Counted from the stretch's first letter, positions 1-11,791 are shown. The stretch: DNA of 64,000 nucleotides from Metallyticus violacea (GCA_030762175.1 CM060837.1:6280001-6344000), one strand, 5' to 3'. Notes: a model not told the origin generated them from the sequence alone. Program-made: numbers and translations.

Positions 1-1120
1 TGTCAGAAAGCAAGCGGGCCTGTTAAAGCGATAGAGGGGAGGTTGAAAGAGCCTTCTCTCCACCATTTTGTAATTAGACATAAACCCCTGCTCACCATAG
101 AGAATTACCATAAAAGAACTGGGAGGGAAAGAGATAGAGATAGTGTTCCATATGAATACTGATGTCATTGCCACTAGAGCGTGCTGATGTTAAGATTCCT
201 GAGGGAGAATGGCTGCGTTGAGGGTTGGAGGTATGATATTAGCGTATTATCACCTTCGTCCAAGTTAAGTATATATTTTCTGCAACACTGTACCGTCACG
301 AGTTAATGCCAAATAAAATTAAACGCTCTAATATTAGTGTGGAAGAGATAAAGGTTAATATTAAAATATTTTGATGCCATTGCATACGAAATTTGGACAG
401 ATTTGATTTAAAATGGTCTCGAATACAGGGGGCCTTGCAAATAGCAAAATAATTATTTTTTACGTTGGTACGTCTGTCTTAGGACTCAATTATTAAGTCA
501 CTAGTTCAAAAACTGTATTTAATACAGCTTTTTAAAGCAGATATGTGGGTGTTCCTAAAATGATACCTCTCAAGGGATATTTTGACAATTTAACAACAAA
601 TGGAATTCATACAAATTTGGCTCTTATACATCACTTCCTTGCAGAGGTGCACAGATTGGGTACGTAGGTACAGAAGACCACCCCGCAAGTACTGAAATTC
701 TCTTAGAACCAACAATCCAAATAAACATTAGGTTTGAGGTCATTTGAAATTTCAACGAAGGTGAGTATAAAACCTAAAAAATAAATAATCAGCATTGGTT
801 TCAAAATTCCCCCTCAACAAATAAAAGGACATGTTTTTACAAAATTATTATGGCGATTCCGAAATACACACATTTATATACTTTTTCGCAACAACTAAGG
901 TATACTTTGATTATCTTGTAAACTCCAAATGTAATTTTGTCTTGTATTAAGGGTTTTTGTTGGTTATAATAAAAATTATTTGTTCATTTCAAGAAAATTA
1001 ATTCTCTGATGCTATTAAAGGGATTCCAATGTGGGGAAATGGCAGTTTTGGTGAATAAAAGTTTTTTATTTTGTTCTTAAAATTACTCTCAGCCCCATGA
1101 TAGGTTTCATAATTCTAAAG
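1..1120. other. AT-rich intergenic DNA, no gene seen
   Basis: No reading frame with recognisable protein content and no RNA gene. The stretch is AT-rich and has stops in all frames. I see no repeat shared with the rest of the window up to the SINE that follows. Confidence 0.5.
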
Positions 1121-1428
1121 TAGGTCCTGGTGGTGTAGTGGTAACCATACTTGCCTTCTAAACCCAAGATCGCGGGTTTGAAACCCGACCAGGACCGATG
1201 GTTTTTTTCGGGGCGTAAAAATCCTAAGTATGGCTTCTTTCGGAAGGGAAGTAAAGCCGTGAGTCCCGTGTCGTACATTTACGGCACGAAAAAGAACCTC
1301 AAGTCTGAAAAAAAGAGGCCTCTGAGCAAAATTTGTCGACCGTTTCACGCCCTGAATTGAATGGGACGCTGATGACCTGTGATGTTAAAGAGTGTCCGTA
1401 AATAACTCAAATCAAACAATCAAATCAA
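1121..1428 (+). mobile_element. SINE family A, near full length
   Basis: The first ~75 bases form a tRNA-like head: GGTCCTGG at the 5' end pairs with CCAGGACC, an A-box-like stretch TGGTGTAGTGGT follows, then an anticodon-like loop CTTCTAA and a B-box-like GGGTTTGAAACCC. A ~200-base body follows (GGGGCGTAAAAATCCTAAG, then ACGGCACGAAAAAGAACC, then CCTCTGAGCAAAATTTGTC), ending in an AATC-rich tail. The same body recurs near 18.5, 33.7, 44.8, 45.4 and 52.8 kb, which defines it as a dispersed SINE. The head is a mixture: the loop resembles tRNA-Arg(UCU) and the A-box region resembles other tRNAs. An internal pol III promoter is expected for the class. It is not a functional tRNA gene, because the anticodon stem is poor. 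Confidence 0.85.
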
Positions 1429-1612
1429 TTCTGTCTGATTTAGGCCTTCTAATGCAAAAAGAAGAACATGAACAGACGCAGAAGGTATCATTCAACAGTA
1501 TAACACAAATATATGACAATCGAGTAAAACGACAGCACGTAGGTTTATAGGAGTTAGAGACGGTTAGAGCGTGTCCATACTTGTACAATAGAGCGCTTTG
1601 ACACACTCTGGT
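1428..1612. repeat. Dispersed repeat E, copy 1
   Basis: About 180 bases, beginning TCTGTCTGATTTAGGCCTTC, that recur at 59600-59780 in the same orientation. Shared blocks include AATGCAAAAAGAAGAACATG and GGAGTTAGAGACGGTTAGAG. The copies differ by substitutions and a small indel near the centre. No coding potential and no terminal repeats were found. It directly abuts the tail of the SINE A copy. Confidence 0.7.
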
Positions 1613-2191
1613 TACAACCGCCATCTAGCATCTGCATGGGGTACCAGTCCATTACCCTTTGAATGGATTTGCGCATAGATTGTACGGTTTTTGTAAAACA
1701 CCTATTGAAAATAATTCCGGAACGCTACTGCAAAGATTTTCATACTCCTGAGGTAAAGATTAAGATAAAAATAATTTAATTTCTAAGGCACAACCGAAGA
1801 GTTACATTTTTCTCATGTAACGCAGTTAAAGTAATTCATCTTCTGTTTTAATTTCCAAGTCCGTTCCCCCCCCCCCCCTCTCTACATGGCCAGAGTGCTG
1901 TCTGCAGCATTTAAATCACATTTAATGCTCATAAATTGCACACCATCTTCACGCATGTTGCCCACCATATGCAGTAAATCTGCCTTAAAAAAACAATTAA
2001 GCCATCATATGCCTACTGAGGAAAAATCTGCAGAGGAAAGTAAACTTCATTATTTCACGGCAGAGTAACCCAGTAAATGTTACAAGGTGCGGTGCAGAAA
2101 AAGTTTTACTGACTGCCGAGCTTTTTGCTTCATTTCAAAGGGTTCTCTAGGATAAAAAGCAACCAAAAACCATGCTCGCATGAATAATGAA
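1613..2191. other. Intergenic DNA with a C-run
   Basis: No gene recognised. A C homopolymer of about 14 lies near 1865. The short open frame over 1886-2068 has no recognisable content. Confidence 0.4.
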
Positions 2192-2395
2192 TAGTATTTA
2201 ACGCCCGTTTTTACTACTGAGGCACCACAAATGGTGGACACTAATGATACATGAGATGAAATTATTTATTGGGAAAGGATTTTTTAAGGAATGAAACGTT
2301 TCAGGTCTAAGTTCAGGGTACCTCGATTCTAAGTTCAGGATTCGAATCCCAGACCTCCCGCTCATAAGTCCACGACCTCGGCCACCCGTGGCGGT
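2192..2395 (-). mobile_element. SINE family B, internally deleted
   Basis: Minus-strand copy. Read from 2395 down it starts with the tRNA-like head (GTGGCCGAGGTCGTGGAC..., then a GGATTCGAATCC-type B box) and ends in the family tail with GTGGTGCCTCAGTAGTAAAA followed by ACGGGCGTTAAA. The central block with TTTTCCTCAGTCC and GGCAAATGCC, present in other copies, is missing. Confidence 0.85.
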
Positions 2396-3387
2396 TTCAC
2401 AGCAGCAGAAGACCAACTCAGGGGATATTGACGTATGGTTCTCGGAAATACAGTTCAAAGAAAAGACACTAGCCAACTTTTGTGCTCATTTGCCGGAAAA
2501 TGTTTACTGTACTATCAAAGAGAACCCCCCCCCCCCATTTCGTAACAATTTACTTCTGTGAAAAAACAATTTCCGTACTTATTTATCTAAAAATGAGTAT
2601 ATCTATAGAAACTATTTGGGAAAAGTATACATTTAATCTCAAAACACACATTTTTCCTAGGAAGTCAGGCATACCACAGCATAACACGGTCATTTAGGAA
2701 TTGAAGCGAAAATTTCCTGTTCAAAACCGAGCACTCTAATTAATATTTATTTTAATTATATCAATATCATAGGTTTATTCACATGTGTTTGTACATAATA
2801 TAAGTTCTCTTACAATGTGTATTTTATATTCGTCTGTTGGCTTGTATGTGCGTACGCAAAAATGAAAATGTAACGATTCACAAGAACACATACACAGCGC
2901 AAAAGCTACGAGCGAACCAATCACAGACAGGTAAATAGCAAGCGCCTAGCAACATTAATAATTGTTGTAAGAATGAAACGCGAGACAGTCAGCTGTGGTA
3001 ATATCTGATAGCTTTACTCGCTTAGGAAGTAGTTATCATAATCTGTTGCGATCTATCTGTCGTTGATTACTGGAGTCACAGGTTCGCACCCAGTTTTTGT
3101 GTATAAGCATATAATAGAACGCGATAATAACCACATTAAATGTATAACCCGTAACTGTGAAAAGTAATACGGAAGGAAATTCGCGAGAATTATAAAGTAA
3201 AATTAAAACAGTTTGTCAACAACGCACATACAAGTTATCAGCAGATGGCAAAAAACGCTGCTATTGCCTATAGGCAAAACGCCGCTAGTTGATTCATAGA
3301 TTATTGGATCGCAGTGTAGTGTTCTTTATTTTTCATACTTCTTATTGCTTTTAGAGCATTTTGAAGGATTGTAGTGTGTTTTAACGC
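2396..3387. other. Intergenic DNA, no gene seen
   Basis: AT-rich with a C-run near 2526. A CCAATCAC box lies at about 2917. No coding region or shared repeat was recognised. Confidence 0.4.
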
Positions 3388-3740
3388 TGTAGTGGCCGCA
3401 ATTTTTATTCTTACTTAACGTAACTCTGCATTTAACGATCAATTAACAAACGATTTATCGAGTTTGTTAACAAAAAAAATTGAACCATTTAAGGTGGGGT
3501 TTAACCTAAAGAAAATTTTTCAAAATCACTCTAGCGGACCAAATTTTCGTTTTTTCCCAACGAAATTCGGTATATGCCATTGAAATAATATAAGAACAAA
3601 GGTTTTGAAATCCAAAATGTAATCAAATTTTTTTTTAATGAAACTTAGATATGTCATGTAAATAAAATAGGAAAAATACTTCTGAAAATCAGGGAAATCG
3701 GACTGTTGGGAAAAGGAATATATCTGAAAACAGAATTTTT
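3388..3740 (+). repeat. Dispersed repeat F, copy 1
   Basis: Shares CGATCAATTAACAAACGATT, an AACGAAA-TTC-GTATATGCCAT block and a CTGAAAATCAGGGAAATCGG block with the copies at 8.3 kb (same strand) and 11.4-11.9 kb (opposite strand). The AACGAAA...ATAAAATA...CTGAAA module occurs twice here, near 3558 and 3640, so the element has internal tandem units. No protein content or terminal inverted repeat was found. Confidence 0.65.
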
Positions 3741-4100
3741 GTAATCACGGAGTACGTTGATTAAGGTGACCTGGCGGGTGATGCGGCATACGGCGGGATT
3801 GTTATGGTTAGCATTAACAGTTGGGTATTCGCGCCAAGCGATAAACTCGCTGGTGTCATGTGAAAGAGTAAGGGGGGAATAGTCCGTGCATGCGCATGGA
3901 CGAACAATCGGACTTATCCTTACAGACAGCGGCCGTCTTGCGGCTTCAGTACCGAATAGCAGCGGCAAAAGCCGAATTCCAGGGAATGCTGGAGAGATGT
4001 ACAAATCTTAAGCAATAGTGTATGTACTCTATCAACCTTGGTAGTGTAAAGTGTACAATAAATGCAGGCCGAGAGAGCACAACGGTTTCGGAGCACAGAA
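3741..4100. other. GC-richer, CpG-containing patch
   Basis: Around 3765-3985 base composition changes to GC-rich with many CpG dinucleotides (GGCGGGTGATGCGGCATACG, CAGCGGCCGTCTTGCGGC), inside AT-rich flanks. A 116-codon minus-strand frame (3654-4004) crosses it and matches no family I recognise. AATAAA occurs just downstream, near 4056. It could be an exon remnant, a CpG-rich promoter or part of an unrecognised repeat. Confidence 0.3.
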
Positions 4101-5324
4101 AAACAAATTAACTATGTAGCGTTAATGTTAAACACATTCTGTTTTATTGTTATTATACAGCTAAGTATAGTTAGAAACGTTAAGCTAACAATATAACATA
4201 TAATAATGATATAAAAGCATATACTTTTAAGGTCTGAAAGTAATGTTTTTTACTAAATGTATATTCAACTAGCGTTACTTCTTTTCTACTAAATTCTCTG
4301 CTCTAGCGCTCCGTAATAACGTTCACAAACTCAATTTGTTGATGAATTCGCTTAGTTAACATGGCTTCTCTGTGGCGGAATTTTTCTATTTTGTGTTACA
4401 TAGGATTAGCGTTAAAATTGAAGAGTTGGTGTGAAAGGTGTTAAAAAGGTAACCATGTAGGGTGTACACTGCATTTACTTTGAGAAAGAGCTAACATCCA
4501 CCCAAATTCTGACTAACTCCAAGCTGCTTAAGGGCAGTCAACGCATCTCTTTCGTTTTAAAGACCACCCAGTTCCGACCTAATCCTTGGGGGATCGTCGA
4601 GGGCACGTGACCGGCCAGCCTTGGCAGATCTTGCCTTATTAGGTACATGTCTACGAGGTTCTGACACAATTCTCTGATTGTGATAATTAACGGTACATGT
4701 GTGCCCCAAGGGACAGGGCTCATTAATACCCGGGCCTGCAGTATATGTCCGCGTGATGCGAGCCTTTACTGACCGAAATGGGTAACAGTCTCAAATATGG
4801 AGGGTTTAACACTGAAAAAGAGGGAAATATATTAGCGAAAGAATAGGTAAATGTGGTGGTGTGCTTTATTTGATGAAAAATATCCAGAAGGTTTAATAAA
4901 AAGTTTATTGTATCACAAAAACTTGGATCATTTTCCATGAACATGTATTTCATATTTGAGGATGAGAAAATTATCCGTTAAATGTATGTATAGCGAAAGA
5001 ACACGGTTGGCAGTGAAAATAATGGACGCACTTTAAGTTGCTCACCTGCCAAGGTATTTAATATTTCAAAAATGATAAGATAACCTCATTCTATCAGATT
5101 TTAAAGTCGAGGGCGTAATAAATCTAATGTTGTTAATTTTACAACGGGATATTTTTCTCTACAAGATAATTGATGGCATAGTTTGTCTTATATACCTTAA
5201 TCGCTTGATTTAGCCCCTCTTCTAAACCAGCACCTACGAGGCCTGTCAGTGTAAACTCAAAAGAGGATAGCATTAGATTGTTTTGAATCTTCCTTGGGAA
5301 CTTGGTGACTTGTGAATGCTTTAG
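4101..5324. other. Intergenic DNA, no gene assigned
   Basis: Mostly AT-rich. A less AT-rich section at 4490-4760 carries a 61-codon minus-strand frame (4538-4723) that I cannot assign. Confidence 0.35.
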
Positions 5325-6320
5325 GAGTTTTAAAAGTTCTCGACCTGAGCAAGAAAACACAAGTTTGTGATTTTTTTTTTATTTTTTCAACACATTCACC
5401 TTGTAAATCAATAGTACTGTGAAAAATAAGCGTCAGTTTCAGCTTCAACCTTATCATATGCTGGGAGCCAACACAGGTGAATATGAAGGATGTGGAAGCA
5501 CTAGGAAGCGAAAATCGTGCAGTTTTGCAGCAACAATCCCAGGCGTGTGAGAAGGCGTATTGTCGTAATGAAAGAGAATCTTGGTTTTTGCAAGGGTTGA
5601 ACTTTTGACCTAAATAGCATTCTTCAGTCGTGGAGTACAATATTCCCCGTTGATGGGTCTGCCCTTCTGGAGATAGTCTACGAGCATCACACATGGGAAT
5701 CCCAGAAAACCGTAATCATGACATTTCCTGCAGATTGAACTGATTTGGCTTTCTTTGGTGCACTTTCACCTGTTGCCACCCACTCCTTCGTCCCTGGCGT
5801 GTAATGATGAATGCATGTTTCATCTACTGTTATGACACTCAGAGAAACTCATTGAAATTTGGTTTAAACAAGTCTTAACCTTACCCAAAACTTCGTGTAG
5901 TGTTGTGGACACGGCCTATCGAAGTCTTTTGCAATTTCAGTCAACTCGCGTACCTTCTTTGAGCATGCCAATGGGAATTTTTGTAGTAGAAATTCTTGAA
6001 CGCTCATAATCTTGAATGGATGACCAAGCTTAAACTCAGCAGCCCAATTTTTAACCGTCGAATACGAAGAAGAAGAAGAAGAAGAAGAAGAAGAAGAATT
6101 CTTTAATGTGGAGTCTAACTGTTTTTATATTTCTGCTGTTCGCGGTTCGTATTTCAATTTTATCTGTTTTGTAGAAAATCTTAACACTAGTTTGTTTATA
6201 ATATCGTCACAAACAAGCGACTACACTTACGCGTCTGAAATTGTACCGTGCACTGTCTAAAGAATATGCTACTTTAACAACTGTCAAGTAATTTGGCCAT
6301 CTTCACGACATCTCTGAGCG
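5325..6320 (-). mobile_element. Mariner-like element, family B copy 1 (degenerate)
   Basis: Minus-strand relic of the same element as 46760-47975. Conceptual translation, interrupted by stops and shifts, runs in order through YSTVKNWAAEFK (about 6060), a DETCIHHYTPGTKEWVA segment (about 5840-5790) and VFWDSH (about 5690). The 5' untranslated segment 6173-6310 matches the reverse complement of about 46770-46920 (GTCACAAACAAGCGACTACA). The 3' end at 5329-5360 matches the end of the 47.9 kb copy (CAAGAAAACACAAG). The transposase would catalyse cut-and-paste transposition; this copy cannot encode it. An expanded GAA microsatellite sits at the N-terminal coding part. Confidence 0.8.
6066..6098 (+). 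repeat. (GAA)n microsatellite
   Basis: About eleven GAA units inside the mariner B1 relic, directly beside its YSTVKNW-coding segment. Confidence 0.95.
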
Positions 6321-8252
6321 AGGTCGAGAACCATTATAGAATACCCCTCGTAGATGGTTATAAAGCAGTTCGAAATAAAGAAAGGCAAATTTCGTGTATT
6401 CATGAAATATTACTTCTTGATATTAAAGCAAAACTGGACAAACATTACGGAGAATCTACACCTGAGCTTAAAATGATGATTTAACAGTTTGTTGGGATTA
6501 TCATGTTGCCGATCGAGCACAAGCGATGCGGACCATTATGGTCGACGTTCTATTGAGATAACGGATCCTGGAATTATTGAAAATTATTGACACTTCTTTA
6601 CATTTTAATTTGTCATTTATAAACGATCTGATAAAATAATGAAAGTAATTATTATTTACATTTAGCCATAGTACTTTAAATACTCACTGGGGTACAACTG
6701 TAGCCCGCTTGGCAGTCCATGCTACATGAAATAGGACATTCATAAATAAAAAGTTTAAACATTTATTTTAGAAGTTTCATTAAATATGTCAGTTGTACGT
6801 CAGAACGCCATTTATTTCTTACTATTTAAGGCACAATGACAGGGTTGCTTGGAAAGGTGTAACTACTGCATTAGCCCTATCAAACACCCTTGAAACAGGC
6901 TTCAAATTTTGGCCGATAGGAAAATGCCGGACAAATTGTAATAAATTTCAAGAATTTGTGCATCATGAGCACTCAGGCACTAAATAATAATTGTTGTGAG
7001 TAAACCGGCCAGAGACCGTGATTGTTTTCCATTGTTAAGTACTATTAATAACAATGAAAGTACTGTATTATCATATTAAAATTGTATATTGAGTTATATT
7101 GAATACGTGCTTTTAACTTTAAACTATGAAAATAAGTTTAGTACATATTTTAAGCCGGGGTATATTTGTACTCCATGAGTACTGACAGAATTTGGTATGC
7201 ACAAGGTGTAATACATGTTCCTATAATTTAATAATGTACGCTCATAAAGTACCTAACGTATTTATCTTATTGTTACTCAAAAACTATGAAAGACAGCAAC
7301 TTGTGGTTTTCTGCATTGCAATTGTCAACTCACACAGTTTCATTCTACTGTCATCACTTGAACATAATTTTTCTGAATAAACAAATACATTTCATTCCTA
7401 TAGAAACAAGGGCCATCTTGCGTTGTTTGCAAAAACTTTTTTTTTTGTTTGAGTTGCAATGTAAAACACTACACATTGTTGTTCGTAATTGTTTTTATGT
7501 AATCACCAAGTTAAGTCCATCAGAGACTGCATAAACAGCGTGTATTTACTAAAAATATGACAGAATAAAATAAAAATGGCGCGCATATTTCTCTAAATTA
7601 GTAATTTAACCTGAAAAATAATGTTAATAATAAGTGCCCTATTTGACTGTTACAAAAAATTTAATTAAGTATGGATTAATGTTATGCTGAAGTTTTTCAA
7701 TTCTTTTGCCCCATTTGTTTATTGAAATGCCACCCCATTAGCTAACAATTTATAGCGTTCATTTATTATTCCCATAAAAAGCTACGTTAAAAAACAGTAA
7801 CAAAGAAATTAAGAACAAAAAATATCTAATATGATGGTGTTATAACAATCATTCATTGACTTTGGTGCACGGTTTTAATTCTCCGTTAGAAATTCCCAGC
7901 AGAGCTGCAATTGTGGAATAGATACATAGCCAAGAAGAGGAAATTAAAAAAACTTGCCTGAGGCATGTTCCGGAAGGTACATTTCCGTCTAACCGGAAAC
8001 CCCTTGCTTGTGGTGTTATCTTGGCCTTCATTAACCTCAAGCACAGAGTATGCCGGCTTGGCTACAAGACCTTCTCATTCCTTTGCACATACTTGGGTCT
8101 TTATAACTTGTAGGTTTCATAATATCTGCTTGTTCCAAATTCCTGTGGGCTCGCAGTACATAAGAACAATCAAATGGATTCGAGGGTGTTCTGCAAGGTT
8201 TGTTGAGCTTTTAGTTTTAAAGAATTCCGAAGGAATTCGGTTGTACCCATGA
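6321..8252. other. Intergenic DNA, no gene seen
   Basis: AT-rich, with several short open frames of 60-95 codons without recognisable domains. No repeat shared with other parts of the window was noticed. Confidence 0.4.
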
Positions 8253-8621
8253 AAATATTTTTTTTTTTTTGAAAATTCGCTCTAAATCTCCATCGATCCC
8301 ATTTACTAGGCAGCAAAAAAATAACGATAAAAATCATTTGTGTGTGTGTGTCTGTGCGTGCGTGCGTGTCTTATAAATTTCTAGCGGCAATAATTTTTGT
8401 TTACTCTAAACAAAACGACACATATATTGATCAATTAACAAACGATTCATTGAGTTCCTTAACTAACAAAATTGAACTACTTGGGGGGGGGGGGTTGATC
8501 TAAAGCGAAAAATAAAAAATCGCTCTAGCAGCCGGAATATTTGTTTTATCAACGAAACTTAGTATATGGCATTAAAATAAAACAAGAAAAATAGGTTCTG
8601 AAAATAAATTAAATAAGATTA
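8253..8621 (+). repeat. Dispersed repeat F, copy 2
   Basis: Homologous to 3388-3740 and, inverted, to 11395-11890. It carries a (TG)n-like microsatellite at about 8340-8370, in the same relative position as the (TA)n array of the 11.8 kb copy. A G-run lies near 8485. Its right edge meets the truncated mariner A at about 8622. Confidence 0.65.
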
Positions 8622-9230
8622 TTAATGGAGCTCTGTCCTGGCAACGAGAGGAAATTCTGCAAACCATTGTTACCGGAGATGAAACTGTGATCCTCTACTA
8701 TGATCCCTTGTCCAAAAGAGAATCAATGGAATAGCTAAGCACCGCCTCTAAAGGCCAAGTCACTCAGTTAACCAAGAAGATCATGGCCACAATCTTTTGG
8801 GACTGTGAAGGAATGCTCTTCATTGACTTCAAGGAGAGAAACACCACAGTAAATGGAGAGTACTATACTGGCCTACTGCACAGACTACATGCTTTCATTA
8901 AAAGAGAAAAGGCGAGGAAAGCGCCTTCTTCACGACAATGCGCCTGTACACACAGCTCTTGTTGCAAAAGAAGCTGTGAAGAAATGCGGCTTCAAGGAGA
9001 TTGATCATCCACCCTAAAGCCCAAATCTAGCTCCTAAGTGACTATTTTCTCTTCTCAAGACTCAGGAAGGACCTTCCTCTTCTTATTATTTGGGGGGGGG
9101 GTTGAAATGTTAATTCAAAGATGTGAGAAGTGTATTGCAATAAAGAATGACTTGAAAAATAAAATATATTTTTTATCTTTATCATTGCTAGAAAACTTTT
9201 AGGCCGGAAACTTATGGACTTGCCCTCGTA
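8622..9230 (+). mobile_element. Mariner-like element, family A copy 1 (5' truncated)
   Basis: Starts inside the transposase gene and runs to a terminal repeat whose reverse complement begins ACGAGGGCAAGTCCATAAGT. That end is shared, with small changes, by the elements ending at 37352, 57507 and 62296. A G-run of about 10 at 9091 lies in the C-terminal coding part. The N-terminal third and the 5' terminal repeat are missing. Confidence 0.85.
8783..9004 (+). pseudogene. Mariner transposase fragment (family A copy 1)
   Basis: Open stretch reading MATIFWDCEGMLFIDFKE then NGEYYTGLLHRLH, the central catalytic-domain hallmark of mariner DD34D transposases. A TGDET segment (first catalytic Asp) lies upstream near 8680, but the normally following Trp is changed and a stop interrupts the frame near 8731. 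A frameshift near 8910 moves the HDNAPVHTALVAKEA segment (second Asp) into another frame, and HHPP-type residues are followed by a stop. It cannot be functional. Confidence 0.85.
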
Positions 9231-9257
9231 CATTAAGGAAATCAGCTAAAATTTTGA

Positions 9258-9470
9258 ATGTTCGCGAACAAAATCGCAAAGAAATTAGCACAAGTTGGGA
9301 TTTCAATGTCTTCACAAACATCAACAAAATTCTTAAAACTCAAACCTTACAAATGTAAACGTGTGCTTTGTTTACAATCTCGCGATCCCATAGCAGGTGT
9401 ATGGTTTCTTTTATCAGTGACTCAAGCGTTAATCGACTCACAGCTTGTGTTCTTTTTTTAAGATATGAAA
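9258..9470 (+). repeat. Repeat H copy 1, degraded coding-like segment
   Basis: The 67-codon frame here is recognisably related to the minus-strand frame at 54854-55225. Both contain LKLYKCTRG/LKPYKCKRV-like, DP(L/I)(S/A)GV and LSVT(E/Q)ALI(N/D)(P/S)QLVFF segments. Conservation at the protein level between two distant copies suggests a former coding region of a mobile element or gene family that I cannot name. Confidence 0.5.
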
Positions 9471-9504
9471 TAAACTACTTCTTAACCTTTCCGCTCCTCG
9501 GCGT

Positions 9505-9690
9505 AGGTCCGGATTTCTCAAAATGAACTACAGCGACTGATGAATAATTTCCACAAGAGATGCCAAAAACGCCTGGAGAATGGAGGCAGGTAGTTTCAAC
9601 ACCTCTTTTGATAATATGGTATGTAATGAGCTTCTTAAATTGGTTTGTGTATTGCACGGCTGTTTTGTTGTGTTGTTTAACCCTCCCGCT
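9505..9690 (+). mobile_element. 3' tail of a Tc1/mariner-superfamily DDE element
   Basis: Matches the reverse complement of about 15370-15540. Shared blocks are CGGATTTCT-AAAATGAACTACAG, GATGAATAATTTCC and TTAAATTGGTTTGT. The conceptual peptide (ISxNELQ...MNNFHKRCQKRLENGG) resembles the extreme C-terminus of this transposase class. Only this tail remains. Confidence 0.55.
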
Positions 9691-10750
9691 AATCATGCAT
9701 ATCCAGGTGACCTGCTAACCTGCTATTGAGCAGCGCGCTCGTCATAAGGCAAAACACTCCGGGGGAAAACAAAATTGATCGCGTGATATAATCGCTGTCC
9801 ATTACCTATGGTGTCTCAGCAGTAAAAAGGGGTGTTAAATACTATTTAAAAACAATAATATGACCTACTTTGTGATAGTGATAAAGGACGATAATAAGGT
9901 ATTATTGTGAATATGAAACAATTAAACATTATTTTATTGTTCAATAGTTAAATATAAACCTCAGTACTTACTCCTTAAGCCAAGGTGTACTAACCACAAC
10001 AATCAATTATTAAAAGCAGAACATTTTGTTGCTAGACTTTTAGGCCCTAATATGTAGTCGAAATTATGATCTTTGCTTTTTCTGGGGGTTATGTTTTGAA
10101 TACCTCCATGCGACATTGAAGGCCAGGGTGTTTTGACATCCAAATCCCTAACTATGTGACAGTCGATTACTCACCAATTCTATATATGGTCTCCGACGCG
10201 ATGAGATGCCTAGTGGATTTGCGTACGTTTGGCAAATGAGGCTTGTGGTGCCGCAAGGTTCGTGCATTATCCTATATATTTCATGACTCATCTTTTATTT
10301 TTCTCACTCTAACGTGTATTTTCTTTACTAACGCGCTATATTTCTGAATGTATGGCGTTTATCGCAGAAACTTACCTTAGTTCTCAATACTGAAGCTTGT
10401 GCCTTGCCTCTCCTGCAAAAGAACAAAAGCTGGTTAGGTAAGGCGAGAAATTATCTTAGCCTTTGCATCTAATTTAAATTGTTTACTTACAATGTGTAAA
10501 CCCTTGGAAATGGAAAGAGTACCTAAAAACAAAAATAGTTGGCATGACTTATGGCTTTATCATCAAGCGTAGAGTTCGGACTTTCATTTTTTTGGGGGGG
10601 GGGGAGGAGAATACCCACGATCATCAGAGTTATACGAATTCTTTAAAGTGTTCTGTTCTCTTTGCTTAGGAATTATACTGGAAGTGTACTGCACATTCTT
10701 GCTTACCATTACCTCTGTCTTCTTCTTCTTCTTCTTCTTCTTCTTCTTCT

Positions 10751-10785
<35 letters not shown>

Positions 10786-11394
10786 TTCACGAGTAGAAAT
10801 GTTGTATATTTCCAGTCTAGTACATAAGCATCAAATGGGGTAGACAATTCTTTTAAAGGTTTATATTACTAGGGTTCGTATTTAAAAATTCATTAATTAA
10901 ATTAAATATATGACCACTGATAAACAAAGCTCTACTGTGTTGGTATTTTTAAACATTTTTAAATGTATCCATGTTTATGAACTGAGCCCTTGATATCATC
11001 TTTACATTCACTAAAAAAGAGTGAAATAACAGAAAGTTTCGAGATACATTCTGTATTTAAGAAAATGTTAACATGTTTCGTGTTTAAAAACAATTAAAAT
11101 GTAATGAGCAAATGTACACAATCAACAATAATCAATCAAAAGTTCAATCGATTTTCATTGGCTTTGAAATTTAATTTAAATGTTATTGTAGTAAACACAT
11201 AAAAAAAACGCTTTCTGAATGTAATTAACTGACAGAGCGCTCTTACATACAAATATAATTCTTAAACACATATTAGATTCATATTTCACATTTACTATCT
11301 GCACAGCGATGCTTTTGTTAAATATAAAACATTATAAATAGTTATATTATATGCTGAGTTAATTTATCATTTTGTTTTAAAACAATATAGGAAA
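9691..11394. other. Intergenic DNA with microsatellites
   Basis: No gene recognised. It holds a G-run near 10594 and a TTC array at 10717-10788. The lysine-rich frame 10584-10847 on the minus strand is simply that array read as codons. Confidence 0.45.
10717..10788. repeat. (TTC)n microsatellite
   Basis: About 24 TTC units with one interruption (TTCCTCTTC). Confidence 0.95.
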
Positions 11395-11791
11395 AATTGA
11401 ACGCTATAGCGCTTTTTAAATTTCGGTTTTCAAGTAAACCTCTGCTCCCAATGGTCCGATTTCCCCAATTTTGCAGAATCAATTTTCTTGTTTTATTTAA
11501 ATGATACATGCCAAATTTTGTAGGGAAAAAGCAAATATTAATGCCCCTAGAGGGATTTTTAAACTTTGTGTTTCAGGTAAAACCCGTTCTTTTTACTGAT
11601 TTTCAGAAACTATTTTTATCACTTTATTTCAATGGCATATGCCGAGTTTTGTTGCGAAAAAAATTGCAGTCACTGGATCTATTTTTATTTCCCTTTAATG
11701 TCCACTCTTAAAATGTAGATTTTCAGGTAAACACACACTCCTAATGTTCCGATTTCGCCGATTTCCAGTAAACACATATACACACTCACAC

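Noticed and set aside
1123..1197. Functional tRNA-Arg gene at the head of SINE A
   Set aside because: The same head recurs with the same downstream body at several loci, and the anticodon stem does not pair well; it is a SINE promoter.
4538..4723. 61-codon frame with protein-like composition
   Set aside because: No family recognised and no neighbouring exon or splice context.
10584..10847. Poly-lysine 87-codon frame
   Set aside because: Produced by the TTC/GAA microsatellite and a G-run.
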